A DNA stretch of 35,930 nucleotides from Minisyncoccota bacterium (lineage in GTDB: Bacteria; Patescibacteriota; Minisyncoccia; Phycocordibacterales; Phycocordibacteraceae). The position numbers were made by a program, and so were the translations under genes. Location of the stretch: contig JAGORR010000003.1 of assembly GCA_018062765.1 (NCBI GenBank), positions 1-35,930 on the forward strand, written 5' to 3'. Position 1 is the stretch's first letter. The number at the start of each line of letters is the position of its first letter. The notes under the pieces were generated by a model that was not told the DNA's origin, did no database searches, and saw nothing but the letters and a program-made list of their open reading frames with translations. Of the stretch, positions 13,921-23,069 are shown piece after piece.

Positions 13921-15324
13921 ATGAGACTTCTCGCGTCACTTGCTCTTGCTGCAGTAGCCTTGCAGCCGGGCATTCTTTACGCGCAAACGAGTTCGCCAGA
14001 TGGGCAGGAAGAGCGATTTGATATCAATACCGCAGCCAGTATTTCTGGCAGCGAGTTAATGGCGCAACCAGAAGGCCTGTCCTCATGCGATATCTACTAT
14101 GAGTTCGGATCGACTCCGGTTGTTATAACTGGGCCATTGTCGGAAGTTTCCGCAGGGACGGAGGTTTCCTTCAACGGAACCATCGGGAACAAGAATACGT
14201 ATGAAATTAAGGACGCGGCACTGTGGGTGAAGGTCATGAAGGGTCGAGCAAGCGAGAAGGAGCAGAATGGTCCGGAGGTCGTGGACTGGTTTGAGGTCAT
14301 CGACTCCGTCGACCTACCTGCCCAAGGCTCTGTCCCTTTCTCCGGGACATGGAACGTCCCCGCTGATGCTCGTACGGGCGAGTACAAGATAGTCACGTTC
14401 GTCGTAAGCTCCGACCGGTTTAATTTCCAGGGACTCTCGTTCACTGACGACGTGGTCGGTGTAGCGTACCCTTTCTCGGTTGTGAACGGCACGGAGGCTG
14501 GCGCGTATTTCGCTAAAGACGGAGTGAGTGTCGCAGGCTACCCATTCGCGTTCGCTGCATTCCCGCCTCGTGTCGAACAAGCCGCAACCGTACCCGTGGT
14601 CGCAACGATACAAAACGATACGCCGGCTCCCTTCAGGGGTCAGGTGGAGTGGAAACTGTATTCATGGGATGCGGTCACTGAGGAGCACTTCCTTGAGGAA
14701 AAGACCCAGGATGTCGAAGTTCATCCGAATGCAACGGCCGAGGTTACGTATGAGATTACGGACACCGAGCACTCCGTATATTACGCAGTTGGCACGCTTC
14801 ACACACCAGGTAGTGGTTCCAAATCGATTATCGGTGTACGCGTGGTCCGGGAAGGGATAAATACTCCTCGATTCAACTTCGTTGGCATACACCCGAATGA
14901 GGACGGAACAGCCACTGCTGTCGCATGCCTCCATTCGACTGGACTCGCGCCTACCGATAATGCACGGGTTGAGCTTTCCACATACCGAGCAGGCTTCATT
15001 GGAAAGATTCTGAACCTCATGGGTCCTTTGACCAGCACCACGTACGAGGGAAGAGTGGGCACGGAGATTTACGCGCTTGCCGCAGCCGTTGGTAGTGACT
15101 CCCACGTAGTATCAGCGTCCCTCTGGCAGGGAGACGAGCATATCGACACGGTTACCTTGAACTATTGCGCAGATGCATGCACCTCATGGACCCAGTACCT
15201 CATCGTAGTAGCCGCGGTCTTCGTGCTTGGTCTGGCTCTGTTCGTTGTGACGATTATGCTGAAAAGAAGGAGAGCTGTTTCCGTACACACTCCAAGCGCG
15301 CCAACGCCGCCGTATGCAAGTTAA
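13921..15324 (+). CDS. Cell-surface protein with signal peptide and C-terminal membrane anchor
   Basis: A 467-residue protein of unknown function. Residues 1-20 form a signal peptide (LASLALAAVALQPGILYAQT). The body is beta-rich with features of Ig-like or CARDB-like modules, for example EVSFNGTIGNKNTYEIKDAALWVKV at about residues 78-102 and an EVTYEITDTEHSVYYAVG stretch later. A C-terminal helix at about 423-444 followed by KRRR and a Pro/Ser/Thr-rich cytoplasmic tail anchors it. No LPXTG motif precedes the helix, so it is not an obvious sortase substrate. It heads the 13921-20974 group; the next frame's first ATG overlaps its end. The anchored topology is clear; the role is not. Confidence 0.75.
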   Translation: MRLLASLALAAVALQPGILYAQTSSPDGQEERFDINTAASISGSELMAQPEGLSSCDIYYEFGSTPVVITGPLSEVSAGTEVSFNGTIGNKNTYEIKDAALWVKVMKGRASEKEQNGPEVVDWFEVIDSVDLPAQGSVPFSGTWNVPADARTGEYKIVTFVVSSDRFNFQGLSFTDDVVGVAYPFSVVNGTEAGAYFAKDGVSVAGYPFAFAAFPPRVEQAATVPVVATIQNDTPAPFRGQVEWKLYSWDAVTEEHFLEEKTQDVEVHPNATAEVTYEITDTEHSVYYAVGTLHTPGSGSKSIIGVRVVREGINTPRFNFVGIHPNEDGTATAVACLHSTGLAPTDNARVELSTYRAGFIGKILNLMGPLTSTTYEGRVGTEIYALAAAVGSDSHVVSASLWQGDEHIDTVTLNYCADACTSWTQYLIVVAAVFVLGLALFVVTIMLKRRRAVSVHTPSAPTPPYAS

Positions 15325-15340
15325 ACATCCGTTCAATACC

Positions 15341-17878
15341 ATGAAGAGTACCTATGCACTTGTCCTCAGCGTCCTGTTCGTCGTCGTGCTCTTTTCTCCG
15401 ACGTTAGCGAGTGCGAAGCAGATTGAGTATTACACCACTGACTTTCCCGACCTTGGGCAATCGATGTATCAGATGGGAATCATCAGCCAGGGTGAGCACT
15501 CGGTTCAGGGCTGGATGATTATGAGCGAGGTGTCTGCGAGTGTCCTTAATCGCGCCTCCGTGACACGACTCGATACGAACGCCCTTATGAACGATGGGGA
15601 TGAGGTAGAGGTCGGTACGAGACTTCGTCTTACGTTTGATAAGCATAACTACACTGACATTTATTGGTTCGGCACCGGTGGCGCACAGGACTCGCCGTAC
15701 GGTAATTGGCGAGAAGGTGCGACCGCTCCACCGCGCGCTTGTGACGCCGCAGATAAAATAAACAACACGCCGTACACAGCACCTCAGGTATGGACGGTTC
15801 ACTACGATAACGGAAGCGATTACCGCTTCCTCTACGATAACTTCGTGGAATTCGTCATCAGCCCCCCCGAAAAGACAATCACTCCGGGCTCTAATCTCGG
15901 CAGCTGCAGTGCGCTCTCAGAGAATGCTGACGGAACCGTTTCGATGGAATGTACCGTTACTGGCGCGGGAGCACTCAATCCTGTATTTAACTACGACGAG
16001 ACGCTCGGAGATTTCTATTATCGAATTGAAGTTCTCGATGGCGGTGGTGACTGGCCTGAGGGATGCTTTGGTACGTCTTCTGATATGAGGCAGGTGATAA
16101 TCACAGGCGGATTTGGTGTCCCAACTTCGTACGATTTCGTTATGCCAGCGCAATCGATTCCGTTCTCGTTTACTGCTGTAGAGGCAGACAATCAATCTCC
16201 AAACGCACCGACGATAGCTGGGTCTAGCGCACTTACCTGCGTAACTCCCGGTACCCCAGTTTCAACGACGTTTACCCTCTCCGCGACTGATCCTGACGGG
16301 GATCAGATACGCTACAACATCGACACCAATAACAACGGCGTTCCTGACGTATCTTTGCCGTCCGCAACGACCTATGTCTCGAGCGGAACTTCCCAAAGCT
16401 ATACTCGCGCAAGTCTCGATTCCTACTCTTTCAGAGTCCAGGTACAGGACCCAGACGGAAGTGTCTCCGCGTGGGTCACAAAATCGGTAACGGTTACTCC
16501 ATGCGCGACGCCCGCACCTACGGCGCTCCTCACAGCAAGTCCAGGCACAGTGGCATCAGGAGGCTCGTCAACGCTTACCTGGTCATGCTCCGGAACGGCA
16601 ACCTCCGCATCCATAGATCAGAGCATCGGTGCTCTCACCCCGTCTGATGGAAGTTGGGCGGGAACGCCAAATGGCGGCACACGCTCGACGGGTGCTCTCA
16701 CCACCGCTAAGACCTATACCCTTACGTGCGTTGGTCCTGGCGGGCAAACATCTGACACCGAGACGGTTACCGTTGGTGACCCAGTAACCAACGGCGTCTG
16801 CTCGGCGACGCATTATGCCTGCACTACTGGAACGAGTACGAGCAATGTTGACGGGGCTACTGCCTGGACCTGGACGTGCCAGGGCTCTGGCACAGGAAGC
16901 ACCAATGCGTCTTGTACCGAGAACAAGCCGGTCTCCGCAGTACTCCCTAACCTCACAGCATCGAGCGTGACGGTCCCAGACGCCGAAATCAATGATCCGG
17001 TCACTATCTCGGCACTAATCAGGAATGAGAGCGCAACCACGACAGGTGTTGGATTCACGAACCTCTTCCAGATAGATGACAACGCGGACCATACTACCCT
17101 TATCGCATCGAGGAACGATACCTCGCCTCGGCTGCTTGCTAACGGCACCGACACCTCTCAGGTTTCTTACACCTTCACCACGGCCGGAACATGGTACGTG
17201 CGCGCCTGCGCGGACAAGCTGAACCGGAACGATGTTGACGGAGATGTCGATGAGTCAAACGAGAACGACAACTGCAGCGACACCAATGCCTGGACAACCG
17301 TCAACGTGAGTGAACCATCGCTTTCTTGCGATGTCTCTACCTTCACCGATACCAACGTGAACGGGGATATCGATCCAGGTGAGAGTGTCCGTTTCGCGGC
17401 CTCTCCAGCCAGCCTCGGGGCATCTGCCTATACGTGGGATCCGTCGAATGCTCCGGCAGAATCGGGTAAGGGGAGTACATACAACATAAGTTTCCCTGCC
17501 TCAGGTACCTACCAGATGCGCGTATCAGCATCCGGATACGAGGACGGGGTATGTTCGGTGCCTGTAGGACAAGGACAGTGCGATGCTGAGGACATCACTC
17601 TGAGCGCAGCACCTAGTCGCGTGCAGAGCGGGTCGCAGACTACGCTTTCGTGGGAGATTCCGGGGGTTGATGATGGAATCACACAGTGCACAATCAGGTC
17701 TGACAAAGACGACAGCTTCCAAGTTTCGATTCCGATACCTCCTGGCCAGTGCACAACAGGGGACGATGGCTCAGAAGACTCTCACGCTATCACTACGCAG
17801 ACGACTTTCACTCTGACGTGTGGAGGAACGACCGCGACGGTTACTGTGGATGTCATACCGGTAATAAAGGAAACGTAG
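15341..17878 (+). CDS. Large secreted Ig/CARDB-domain surface protein (paralogue of 18884)
   Basis: An 845-residue secreted protein. The signal peptide is MKSTYALVLSVLFVVVLFSP followed by TLASA. A ~250-residue N-terminal domain of unknown family is followed by a fibronectin/cadherin-like stretch (SATDPDGDQIRYNID), an Ig-like module of the ALLTASPGTV...STLTWSCSG type, a CARDB domain (LPNLTASSVTV to VNVSE), a PKD-like module (YTWDPSNAP, GTYQMRVSASGY) and a last ~85-residue module (SAAPSRVQSG, IPGVDDGITQCTIRS, ITTQTTFTLTCGG). The CARDB-to-end part is paralogous to the end of the protein from 18884. There is no membrane helix after the signal. An in-frame ATG at 15314 overlaps the upstream gene by 11 nt and cannot be excluded. 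Probably a matrix or adhesion protein. Confidence 0.8.
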   Translation: MKSTYALVLSVLFVVVLFSPTLASAKQIEYYTTDFPDLGQSMYQMGIISQGEHSVQGWMIMSEVSASVLNRASVTRLDTNALMNDGDEVEVGTRLRLTFDKHNYTDIYWFGTGGAQDSPYGNWREGATAPPRACDAADKINNTPYTAPQVWTVHYDNGSDYRFLYDNFVEFVISPPEKTITPGSNLGSCSALSENADGTVSMECTVTGAGALNPVFNYDETLGDFYYRIEVLDGGGDWPEGCFGTSSDMRQVIITGGFGVPTSYDFVMPAQSIPFSFTAVEADNQSPNAPTIAGSSALTCVTPGTPVSTTFTLSATDPDGDQIRYNIDTNNNGVPDVSLPSATTYVSSGTSQSYTRASLDSYSFRVQVQDPDGSVSAWVTKSVTVTPCATPAPTALLTASPGTVASGGSSTLTWSCSGTATSASIDQSIGALTPSDGSWAGTPNGGTRSTGALTTAKTYTLTCVGPGGQTSDTETVTVGDPVTNGVCSATHYACTTGTSTSNVDGATAWTWTCQGSGTGSTNASCTENKPVSAVLPNLTASSVTVPDAEINDPVTISALIRNESATTTGVGFTNLFQIDDNADHTTLIASRNDTSPRLLANGTDTSQVSYTFTTAGTWYVRACADKLNRNDVDGDVDESNENDNCSDTNAWTTVNVSEPSLSCDVSTFTDTNVNGDIDPGESVRFAASPASLGASAYTWDPSNAPAESGKGSTYNISFPASGTYQMRVSASGYEDGVCSVPVGQGQCDAEDITLSAAPSRVQSGSQTTLSWEIPGVDDGITQCTIRSDKDDSFQVSIPIPPGQCTTGDDGSEDSHAITTQTTFTLTCGGTTATVTVDVIPVIKET

Positions 17879-17920
17879 CCGCTGTGCACAATATCTGCCG
17901 AGGAAGCGCCACAGGCGGGC

Positions 17921-17926
17921 TATCAT
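17921..17926 (+). promoter_or_regulatory. -10 box (TATCAT) of the 17934 gene, leaderless spacing
   Basis: TATCAT ends 7 nt before ATG 17934, so this pair of genes may be transcribed separately from the upstream surface genes. Confidence 0.5.
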
Positions 17927-17933
17927 AGGAAAC

Positions 17934-18887
17934 ATGCCCCCAACCGCTTCCTACGAGCCCGCGTCTCTGACTTCGCCAATCTATGCTGGGCCTCCGGCTC
18001 ATCCACCTCGTGCTCGGCCATCGCTTGCAGCGCAGTACCTTGCTGGCGGTGCGCTTATCCTGCTTATCGCCGGAGCCGCGATATACGTATGGGAGCGAGA
18101 AATGTCTCATAGTGGGGAGCTCATGGTCGCACTCGGGCGTACTCCCGGAGGACCGCTCGTCCTTATCGGCGAGTCCTCGGCCACCTTGCCTGACGCTGCG
18201 TGGATACCTGAAGGGAAACTCCTTACAGACGCTGTAACGACGTCGTCGGGCGTCTATGTGCTCCTCTACGAGCCAGCATCGCTCACGGCGAACGTGTACC
18301 AGAAGCGGGGAAGTTCGCTGACGCAGGTGACCTCATCCGAGACGATGAAATACAGCCTTGAAGCGGATAGGGAAATCGACCGGCTCGCATACGTGTCTAC
18401 CGTGCTTGAAAGCGAGGCGGCTCTCGCGAACATCGTCGCGGCTGAAATCGTGCTGTTAGAAGGCGGTGTAGAGACGAGCGTCAGCCAAGGGCTCGATCTC
18501 GTGGGATTTTCCGGTGGGGAACTCGGCATAAAGACGCGTGACGGCGTCCTCGCGTATAAGGACGGCGTCGCGCGCGGCCCGGTCTATGAAGGAGATATGC
18601 CGGTCTCTGCGACCGACGGGAAGCGGTTCGTCGCGTATAACGCGCTGTCGCGCGCCATCGATACGTACGATTCCTCAGGCGGGTTCAGCGACCTCCGGTA
18701 CGAAAGCTCGATGCCGGTCGACTACGTTCCGACTGCGCTCGGCTTCCATAAGGGAGAGCTCATCGCTGCAGGCGTTTCTTCCGCGGAGACGTTCTTCGTC
18801 GTGACACCTGACACCCGGATCACGCTTCCGAGATCCGCTCCGACTACAAGCGGGGTACCATTCTCGTTCGCATCCCTCTCGCTATGA
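17934..18887 (+). CDS. Single-pass membrane protein with large external domain
   Basis: A 317-residue protein of unknown function. A ~35-residue Pro-rich cytoplasmic segment precedes one helix at about 35-51 (LAGGALILLIAGAAIYV). The ~260-residue remainder is outside and beta-rich, with repeated short strands (YVLLYEPAS, LGIKTRDGVLAYKDGV, KRFVAYNALSRAID) that could be blades of a small beta-propeller; that fold is a guess. Its stop overlaps the next start in ATGA, so it is translationally coupled to the secreted paralogue that follows. Co-expression suggests the two act together at the surface. Confidence 0.7.
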   Translation: MPPTASYEPASLTSPIYAGPPAHPPRARPSLAAQYLAGGALILLIAGAAIYVWEREMSHSGELMVALGRTPGGPLVLIGESSATLPDAAWIPEGKLLTDAVTTSSGVYVLLYEPASLTANVYQKRGSSLTQVTSSETMKYSLEADREIDRLAYVSTVLESEAALANIVAAEIVLLEGGVETSVSQGLDLVGFSGGELGIKTRDGVLAYKDGVARGPVYEGDMPVSATDGKRFVAYNALSRAIDTYDSSGGFSDLRYESSMPVDYVPTALGFHKGELIAAGVSSAETFFVVTPDTRITLPRSAPTTSGVPFSFASLSL

Positions 18888-20974
18888 CCTTCCGATTCTC
18901 ATACCCCTATCTCGCGCTCTGCGCCTTGGCACTCGCAGCGTTCACCGGCCTTTTCGCTTCAGCTATATCCGTTCGTGCCCAGAATGAAGGGCAGATGCTC
19001 TGCGGATACCTGGGTGGGATCTACGGCCCCGGCATCATCATCTCCGGCACGATACCGCCTTGTCCTACTGCGCATGAGGCGTTCACGAATCCCGAATATG
19101 GCGGAAACAGTCAATGCGCATATCCAGGAAACCTGCTACCTGTCTGTTCTCAGGATAAGTGGTTCTGGGTGGATATCGACGACACCAATCCGCCTGACCC
19201 GGAGGATCCGCCTGACCCTGAACCGGGCGACGACGTGACAGCGACGCTTACTGCGAACCCCGAGACGATAGAGGACGGAGATGAGTCGGTCCTGACTTGG
19301 AGCTCGACAAACGCGACGTCGTGCGTAGGTACGGGATTTTCGACAGGCGGCGCTACCGAAGGCTCGGTACCTGTGTTTCCGTCAGAGACCACGAATTACA
19401 TCGTTACTTGTACAGATGGCACCAATGTAGGAAGTGATGGCACCTGGAGCCTCGAATACGCAGACGACATCAGCGATATTCACTGCCCATCTGGATCGTT
19501 CAAGTCCGGGAATGCAAACGATACCAATGTATATAGCGGCATACCGACTTGTTCATCAAGTAATCCTACTGGCAGTGCATGCGGCAATGTAGGTGGCCAG
19601 TGCAAATACAACACATGGTATGCGCCTGGCGACCCGCTAAACTGTTGGATCGTTACTGATCTGTACACCTGCGACACAACGACGGCTTCTCCTGACTCAC
19701 ATATTCATACCGCAAGCGACTCAGTGCTCGTGACGGTGACAGATGCAACTAATGAGCTTTCAGCTACCTGCTCAGTCGCGCCCGAGACTATCGAGCAAGG
19801 AGATTCCGCAATCTGGACCGCCTCGGCCACGGGCGGCAACGGTACCTACGCGTATCAGTGGAGTGGCACTGACGGCCTTTCAGGCATCACCGCTTCGGTC
19901 GCGAAGCAGTATGTGATGCCCGGAGAGAAGGTCGCGCAGGTAGAGGTCACATCAGATGGTCAAATTGTCACGGTCGCGTGCAACAACAGCCTTACCGTAA
20001 CGGCCGCTAGCCTCCCTAACCTGCAAGCCTCGAACGTGACGCATACGCCTGCAGAGCCCGAGAGTGGGCAGGCGGTCACTCTACGCGCGACGATACGTAA
20101 CGTGTTGTCGAATCCGACCGTAACCGGATTTGAGGATCAGTTTCAAATCAACAAAGATTTCGTACCGCTTGTCGAAAGCGACATAGACGACACGGTTCAG
20201 TTTGGCTCAGGCGCGCTTGCTGGAAATTCCTCGAACATCGCGAGCACCCTCTATTACTTCCCATCAGACGGCGTGTGGTATGTACGGGCATGCGCCGATA
20301 GAACGGAGGATGGAAGTGCACCATACGACGTTCTCGAGACGGTAGAGAGCGATAACTGCGGCAACGATTGGACGCGTATCGATGTCGGCGAGCCACCAGG
20401 CGATATCACGTGCGACTATGACTATGACGACACGGACGCCGATGGACGTGTCGACATAGGTGAGGACGTGCATTTCTCTGCGTCACCCGGGAATCTCGGC
20501 AGTTCTGCGTATACGTGGGATCCATCAGACGGTCCGGCAGTTTCTGGTGAGGGCTCCGAGTTCGACTACGAGTTCGACACGAACGGCACGTTCAATATGC
20601 GGGTTTCCGCGGACGGACACGGCTCTGACGTCTGCAGCGTTTCCGTTGTGCCGCCGGGCTGTGTCGGCGCCGAGTGCGATTGCGTTGCCCAGGAGCTCTC
20701 GCTCACCGCAAGCCCGTCACGAGTTGCGCGCAATGACACAGCGATCCTTACCTACGAGATACCGGGCGTTGAAGACGGCATAACGTCCTGCACGATACGC
20801 TCCAATAAGGACACGAGCTTCGTGCGTACGATAACTATCGACTCCTGCAGCGTCGAGGAGAGTGGCACGGTTACGACGCATTCGATTACTACGCAGACTA
20901 TCTTCACCCTTACCTGCGACACCGAGACAGCTACGGCGCAGGTCGACGTCCTGCCAGACATCATCGAGATTTGA
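18884..20974 (+). CDS. Large secreted Ig/CARDB-domain surface protein (paralogue of 15341)
   Basis: A 696-residue secreted protein. The signal peptide is at 1-33 (core LALCALALAAFTGLFASAIS, then VRAQ). A Cys-rich N-terminal part (CGYLGGIYGPG, CPTAHEAF, CAYPG) differs from the paralogue; an acidic PDPEDPPDPEPGDD linker leads to an Ig-like module (LTANPETIEDGDESVLTWSS), a PKD-like module (SATGGNGTYAYQWSG), a CARDB domain (LPNLQASNVTHTP to IDVGE), another PKD-like module (YTWDPSDGP, GTFNMRVSADGH) and the shared terminal module (SLTASPSRVARND, IPGVEDGITSCTIRS, ITTQTIFTLTCD). It starts in an ATGA overlap with the membrane protein upstream and stops with TGA. No membrane anchor is visible, so retention at the cell must use another route or the protein is released. 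Confidence 0.8.
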   Translation: MTFRFSYPYLALCALALAAFTGLFASAISVRAQNEGQMLCGYLGGIYGPGIIISGTIPPCPTAHEAFTNPEYGGNSQCAYPGNLLPVCSQDKWFWVDIDDTNPPDPEDPPDPEPGDDVTATLTANPETIEDGDESVLTWSSTNATSCVGTGFSTGGATEGSVPVFPSETTNYIVTCTDGTNVGSDGTWSLEYADDISDIHCPSGSFKSGNANDTNVYSGIPTCSSSNPTGSACGNVGGQCKYNTWYAPGDPLNCWIVTDLYTCDTTTASPDSHIHTASDSVLVTVTDATNELSATCSVAPETIEQGDSAIWTASATGGNGTYAYQWSGTDGLSGITASVAKQYVMPGEKVAQVEVTSDGQIVTVACNNSLTVTAASLPNLQASNVTHTPAEPESGQAVTLRATIRNVLSNPTVTGFEDQFQINKDFVPLVESDIDDTVQFGSGALAGNSSNIASTLYYFPSDGVWYVRACADRTEDGSAPYDVLETVESDNCGNDWTRIDVGEPPGDITCDYDYDDTDADGRVDIGEDVHFSASPGNLGSSAYTWDPSDGPAVSGEGSEFDYEFDTNGTFNMRVSADGHGSDVCSVSVVPPGCVGAECDCVAQELSLTASPSRVARNDTAILTYEIPGVEDGITSCTIRSNKDTSFVRTITIDSCSVEESGTVTTHSITTQTIFTLTCDTETATAQVDVLPDIIEI

Positions 20975-21004
20975 TGCCCGGTTGCCCGGGAGCCCTGTAT
21001 CTGA

Positions 21005-21010
21005 TAGAGT
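21005..21010 (+). promoter_or_regulatory. Possible -10 box (TAGAGT) of the bL31 gene
   Basis: TAGAGT lies 9 nt before ATG 21020 and is preceded by TGA, an extended -10 pattern. A weak CCCGG/CCGGG hairpin lies just after the upstream stop codon. Confidence 0.4.
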
Positions 21011-21019
21011 TTCCGGGTC

Positions 21020-21268
21020 ATGAAGAAGGACATCCATCCGGATACCTATCGCACCGTGCTTTTCGAGGACCTCGCTTCTGGCGAGAAGTTCCTCATGGGC
21101 TCCACCATCCATACGACCGCAACGGGCACTGTGGACGGAAAGGAGTACCCGAAGGTGACGATAGAAATCTCCTCAAAGTCGCACCCTGCCTACACTGGCG
21201 AGGAGCGCGCCTTGGACACTGGTGGTCGCGTCGAGAAGTTCCGCGCACGGCTCGCAAAGAAGAAATAG
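21020..21268 (+). CDS. rpmE2: Large-subunit ribosomal protein bL31, type B
   Basis: An 82-residue ribosomal protein of the zinc-free type B bL31 class, a peripheral 50S protein that bridges the subunits. It begins MKKDIHPDTYRTVLFED, continues KEYPKVTIEISSKSHPAYTG and ends DTGGRVEKFRARLAKKK, all family signatures. There are no Cys, so no zinc ribbon. It lies directly upstream of a 136-nt structured repeat and then prfA, a common bL31-prfA neighbourhood in bacteria. Confidence 0.95.
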   Translation: MKKDIHPDTYRTVLFEDLASGEKFLMGSTIHTTATGTVDGKEYPKVTIEISSKSHPAYTGEERALDTGGRVEKFRARLAKKK

Positions 21269-21282
21269 GGGTCGCTCGGTAC

Positions 21283-21418
21283 GAGCGGAATAGGAGTCCG
21301 CGTCGCCAGCCCCAGCGGGCTGGCGCGCTCGCTCTCGGCCTCACAAATCCGCTCGCAACTGCCTAAAAGCTCGCGGATTACCGTGCTGCATCGGCCTGCG
21401 ATGCCTCCTATTCCGCTC
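21283..21418. repeat. Long structured intergenic repeat, copy 1
   Basis: A 136-nt element closed by a perfect 14-bp stem (21283-21296 with 21405-21418). Inside are a GCCAGCCC/GGGCTGGC hairpin, an AATCCGC (21346-21352)/GCGGATT (21373-21379) hairpin and a GCATCG (21388-21393)/CGATGC (21399-21404) hairpin. The last 73 nt before the outer stem (21336-21408) match 32658-32730 at 63 positions without gaps. It lies between bL31 and prfA. Confidence 0.85.
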
Positions 21419-21469
21419 ATACCTCGCTTTTAAGCGGAGTGGTAAGGTGTACGTATCCGTTTATCGAGT

Positions 21470-22423
21470 ATGGAATATTCCCCCGATTTCAAGACAAACC
21501 ACAAGACCGCGTACCTCGCGGAGGAGTATGAGCGTTTAGAAAAAGCTACGGAGGAGGCCCATGGTGCGGCGAGCGCAGACCCTGGGCTAACGGAGATGGC
21601 AGCCGAGGAAGCGAAGGCGAATGCCGTAAGACAAGCAGAAATACTCTCGACCATCGAGGACATCCTCGCCAAGGACAAGGAAGAGGCGACGCGGCCTACA
21701 GCCCTTATTCTTGAGTTCCGCGCGGGAGCGGGCGGGGACGAGGCGACCTTATTTGCGAAGGAGCTCAAGGAGATGTACGCCGCGTACGCAACAGCGAAAC
21801 GCTGGCGTGTCACCGACATAGATGAGCTCACGATAGAAATAGGAGGCGCGGATGCGTACGAGGCGCTGCGGTATGAGACCGGGGTGCATCGGGTGCAGCG
21901 CGTGCCGCTTACGGAGAAATCGGGTCGCATACACACTTCCACCGCGTCAGTCGCGGCGCTGCCTATACGAGCGAAATCCTATATTGAGATAAAACCGTCA
22001 GACATACGTATGGAGTTCTCGCGCTCAGGAGGCGCGGGTGGGCAGAACGTCAATAAGGTGGAAACGGCCGTACGATTGATTCACATCCCGACTAACATCG
22101 ACGTCCGCTCCTCTTCCGAGCGTAGTCAGAAGGCGAACCGCGAGAAGGCGATGCAGATACTCACAGCTAAGCTCGAGACCTTGCATGAGGAGGAGGAAGC
22201 GAAGAAGCACTCAGCTGAGCGTAAGGCGCAGATAGGTACTGCCGACCGCTCCGAGAAGATTCGTACCTATAATTTTCTTCAAGACCGAGTTACGGATCAC
22301 CGACTCAAGGAGTCCTGGCATAACCTTCCAAAGGTTCTCGCTGGTGGGCTTGACCCTATGGTGGAGGCGCTCCAAGCCGCAGCTCTAGCAGGCGGTGTGG
22401 GTCCTGCTGAGGACACGGACTAA
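21470..22423 (+). CDS. prfA: Peptide chain release factor 1
   Basis: A 317-residue class I release factor reading UAA and UAG. The stop-codon recognition motif PxT is Pro146-Leu-Thr148 in [18 protein letters not shown] (RF2 would have SPF), and the peptidyl-tRNA hydrolysis motif GGQ is at residues 190-192 in [17 protein letters not shown]. The family is usually about 360 residues; the N-terminal domain is shorter here. The C-terminus ([21 protein letters not shown]) is typical. Since several genes here end in TGA as ordinary stops, an RF2 should exist elsewhere in the genome. No clear -10 box or ribosome binding site lies near the ATG. Confidence 0.95.
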   Translation: MEYSPDFKTNHKTAYLAEEYERLEKATEEAHGAASADPGLTEMAAEEAKANAVRQAEILSTIEDILAKDKEEATRPTALILEFRAGAGGDEATLFAKELKEMYAAYATAKRWRVTDIDELTIEIGGADAYEALRYETGVHRVQRVPLTEKSGRIHTSTASVAALPIRAKSYIEIKPSDIRMEFSRSGGAGGQNVNKVETAVRLIHIPTNIDVRSSSERSQKANREKAMQILTAKLETLHEEEEAKKHSAERKAQIGTADRSEKIRTYNFLQDRVTDHRLKESWHNLPKVLAGGLDPMVEALQAAALAGGVGPAEDTD

Positions 22424-22473
22424 CATTGGACGGTTGCTGAGATTTTCTATAAGGTTTCGGAAGACTAGTTGAC

Positions 22474-22478
22474 GGAGG
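22474..22478 (+). promoter_or_regulatory. Strong Shine-Dalgarno (GGAGG) deciding the 22484 start
   Basis: GGAGG is 5 nt before ATG 22484. Most other genes in the window lack such a site, so it both fixes the start and sets the gene apart. Confidence 0.8.
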
Positions 22479-22483
22479 TTTAC

Positions 22484-22996
22484 ATGCATACGCCGAGCAC
22501 TATAACGGCAGATTCGTTCGGGGGATTGCTCGACATCGCTCGGCCCAGGGTTGCGGCGCTCGGGAACGCGATTGAGGTGGTCTGCGGGCCGATATCAACC
22601 GGCGGACAGGGCTCGATAGAACGGAATCTGCGTGCGTTCGGAGCAGTCATCGACGCGCTTCTCGGCCATGGTCGCGTGGTGTTCGACCAGCGCCCGTACG
22701 AGCATGCCATCTTCGCCCTGCGCACGCGTTGGCGTGAGGCGGACCCGGCTCGCAAGGATGCGTACTGCACGCCAATCCTCGAGGAGTTCTACCGGCCTTT
22801 GTACGAGGGATACCCAATCACAGTGGCATGGTTCCTGCCTGGCTGGGAGTCGTCCCGAGGCACCTGCTGGGAGCACGCGCTCCTGAGGGCCAAGGGTACG
22901 GATATTCGGTACCTCGACCCCGAGTGGACCCTCGCAGCGTTTGAGGGATTCTCGGTCGAAAAGCCCGTATATCGGACGAAAATCGAGCCAGGCTAA
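22484..22996 (+). CDS. DUF4406-like / nucleoside deoxyribosyltransferase-fold protein
   Basis: A 170-residue protein. EVVCGPISTGGQGSIERNLR, then GHGRVVFDQRPYE, then AWFLPGWESSRGTCWEHALL are the pattern of DUF4406-type proteins related to nucleoside 2-deoxyribosyltransferases (a glycine-rich loop after strand 1 and an LPGWxxSxGxxxE motif with the probable catalytic Glu). A role in nucleotide metabolism is inferred, not shown. ATG 22484 is chosen because GGAGG lies 5 nt before it; an earlier TTG at 22469 is upstream of that site. This strong Shine-Dalgarno is unusual in this window. The TAA stop lies in the loop of a strong terminator. It sits between prfA and rpsB and could be an acquired gene. 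Confidence 0.72.
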   Translation: MHTPSTITADSFGGLLDIARPRVAALGNAIEVVCGPISTGGQGSIERNLRAFGAVIDALLGHGRVVFDQRPYEHAIFALRTRWREADPARKDAYCTPILEEFYRPLYEGYPITVAWFLPGWESSRGTCWEHALLRAKGTDIRYLDPEWTLAAFEGFSVEKPVYRTKIEPG

Positions 22997-23015
22997 CGCC
23001 TGGCTCGACTCTTTT
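22983..23015 (+). terminator. Intrinsic terminator containing the 22484 stop codon
   Basis: TCGAGCCAGGC (22983-22993) pairs perfectly with GCCTGGCTCGA (22998-23008) around a TAAC loop, followed by CTCTTTT. The gene's TAA stop (22994-22996) is in the loop. Confidence 0.88.
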
Positions 23016-23034
23016 GGGAGGGTCTGAAACTGCC

Positions 23035-23063
23035 TTGCAGAGGTCTCGTATATCCCGTATATT
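23035..23063 (+). promoter_or_regulatory. rpsB promoter: TTGCAG, 17-nt spacer, TATATT
   Basis: TTGCAG (23035-23040) and TATATT (23058-23063) are 17 nt apart. The -10 ends 6 nt before ATG 23070, predicting a leaderless mRNA. Confidence 0.72.
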
Positions 23064-23069
23064 GGCCTC

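Noticed and set aside
13921-15324. Sortase substrate with LPXTG signal
   Set aside because: The C-terminal helix and KRRR tail look like a sorting signal, but no LPXTG or close variant precedes the helix.
15314-15341. ATG 15314 as the start of the secreted paralogue
   Set aside because: It overlaps the previous gene by 11 nt and adds nine residues before a good signal peptide starting at 15341; kept only as an alternative.
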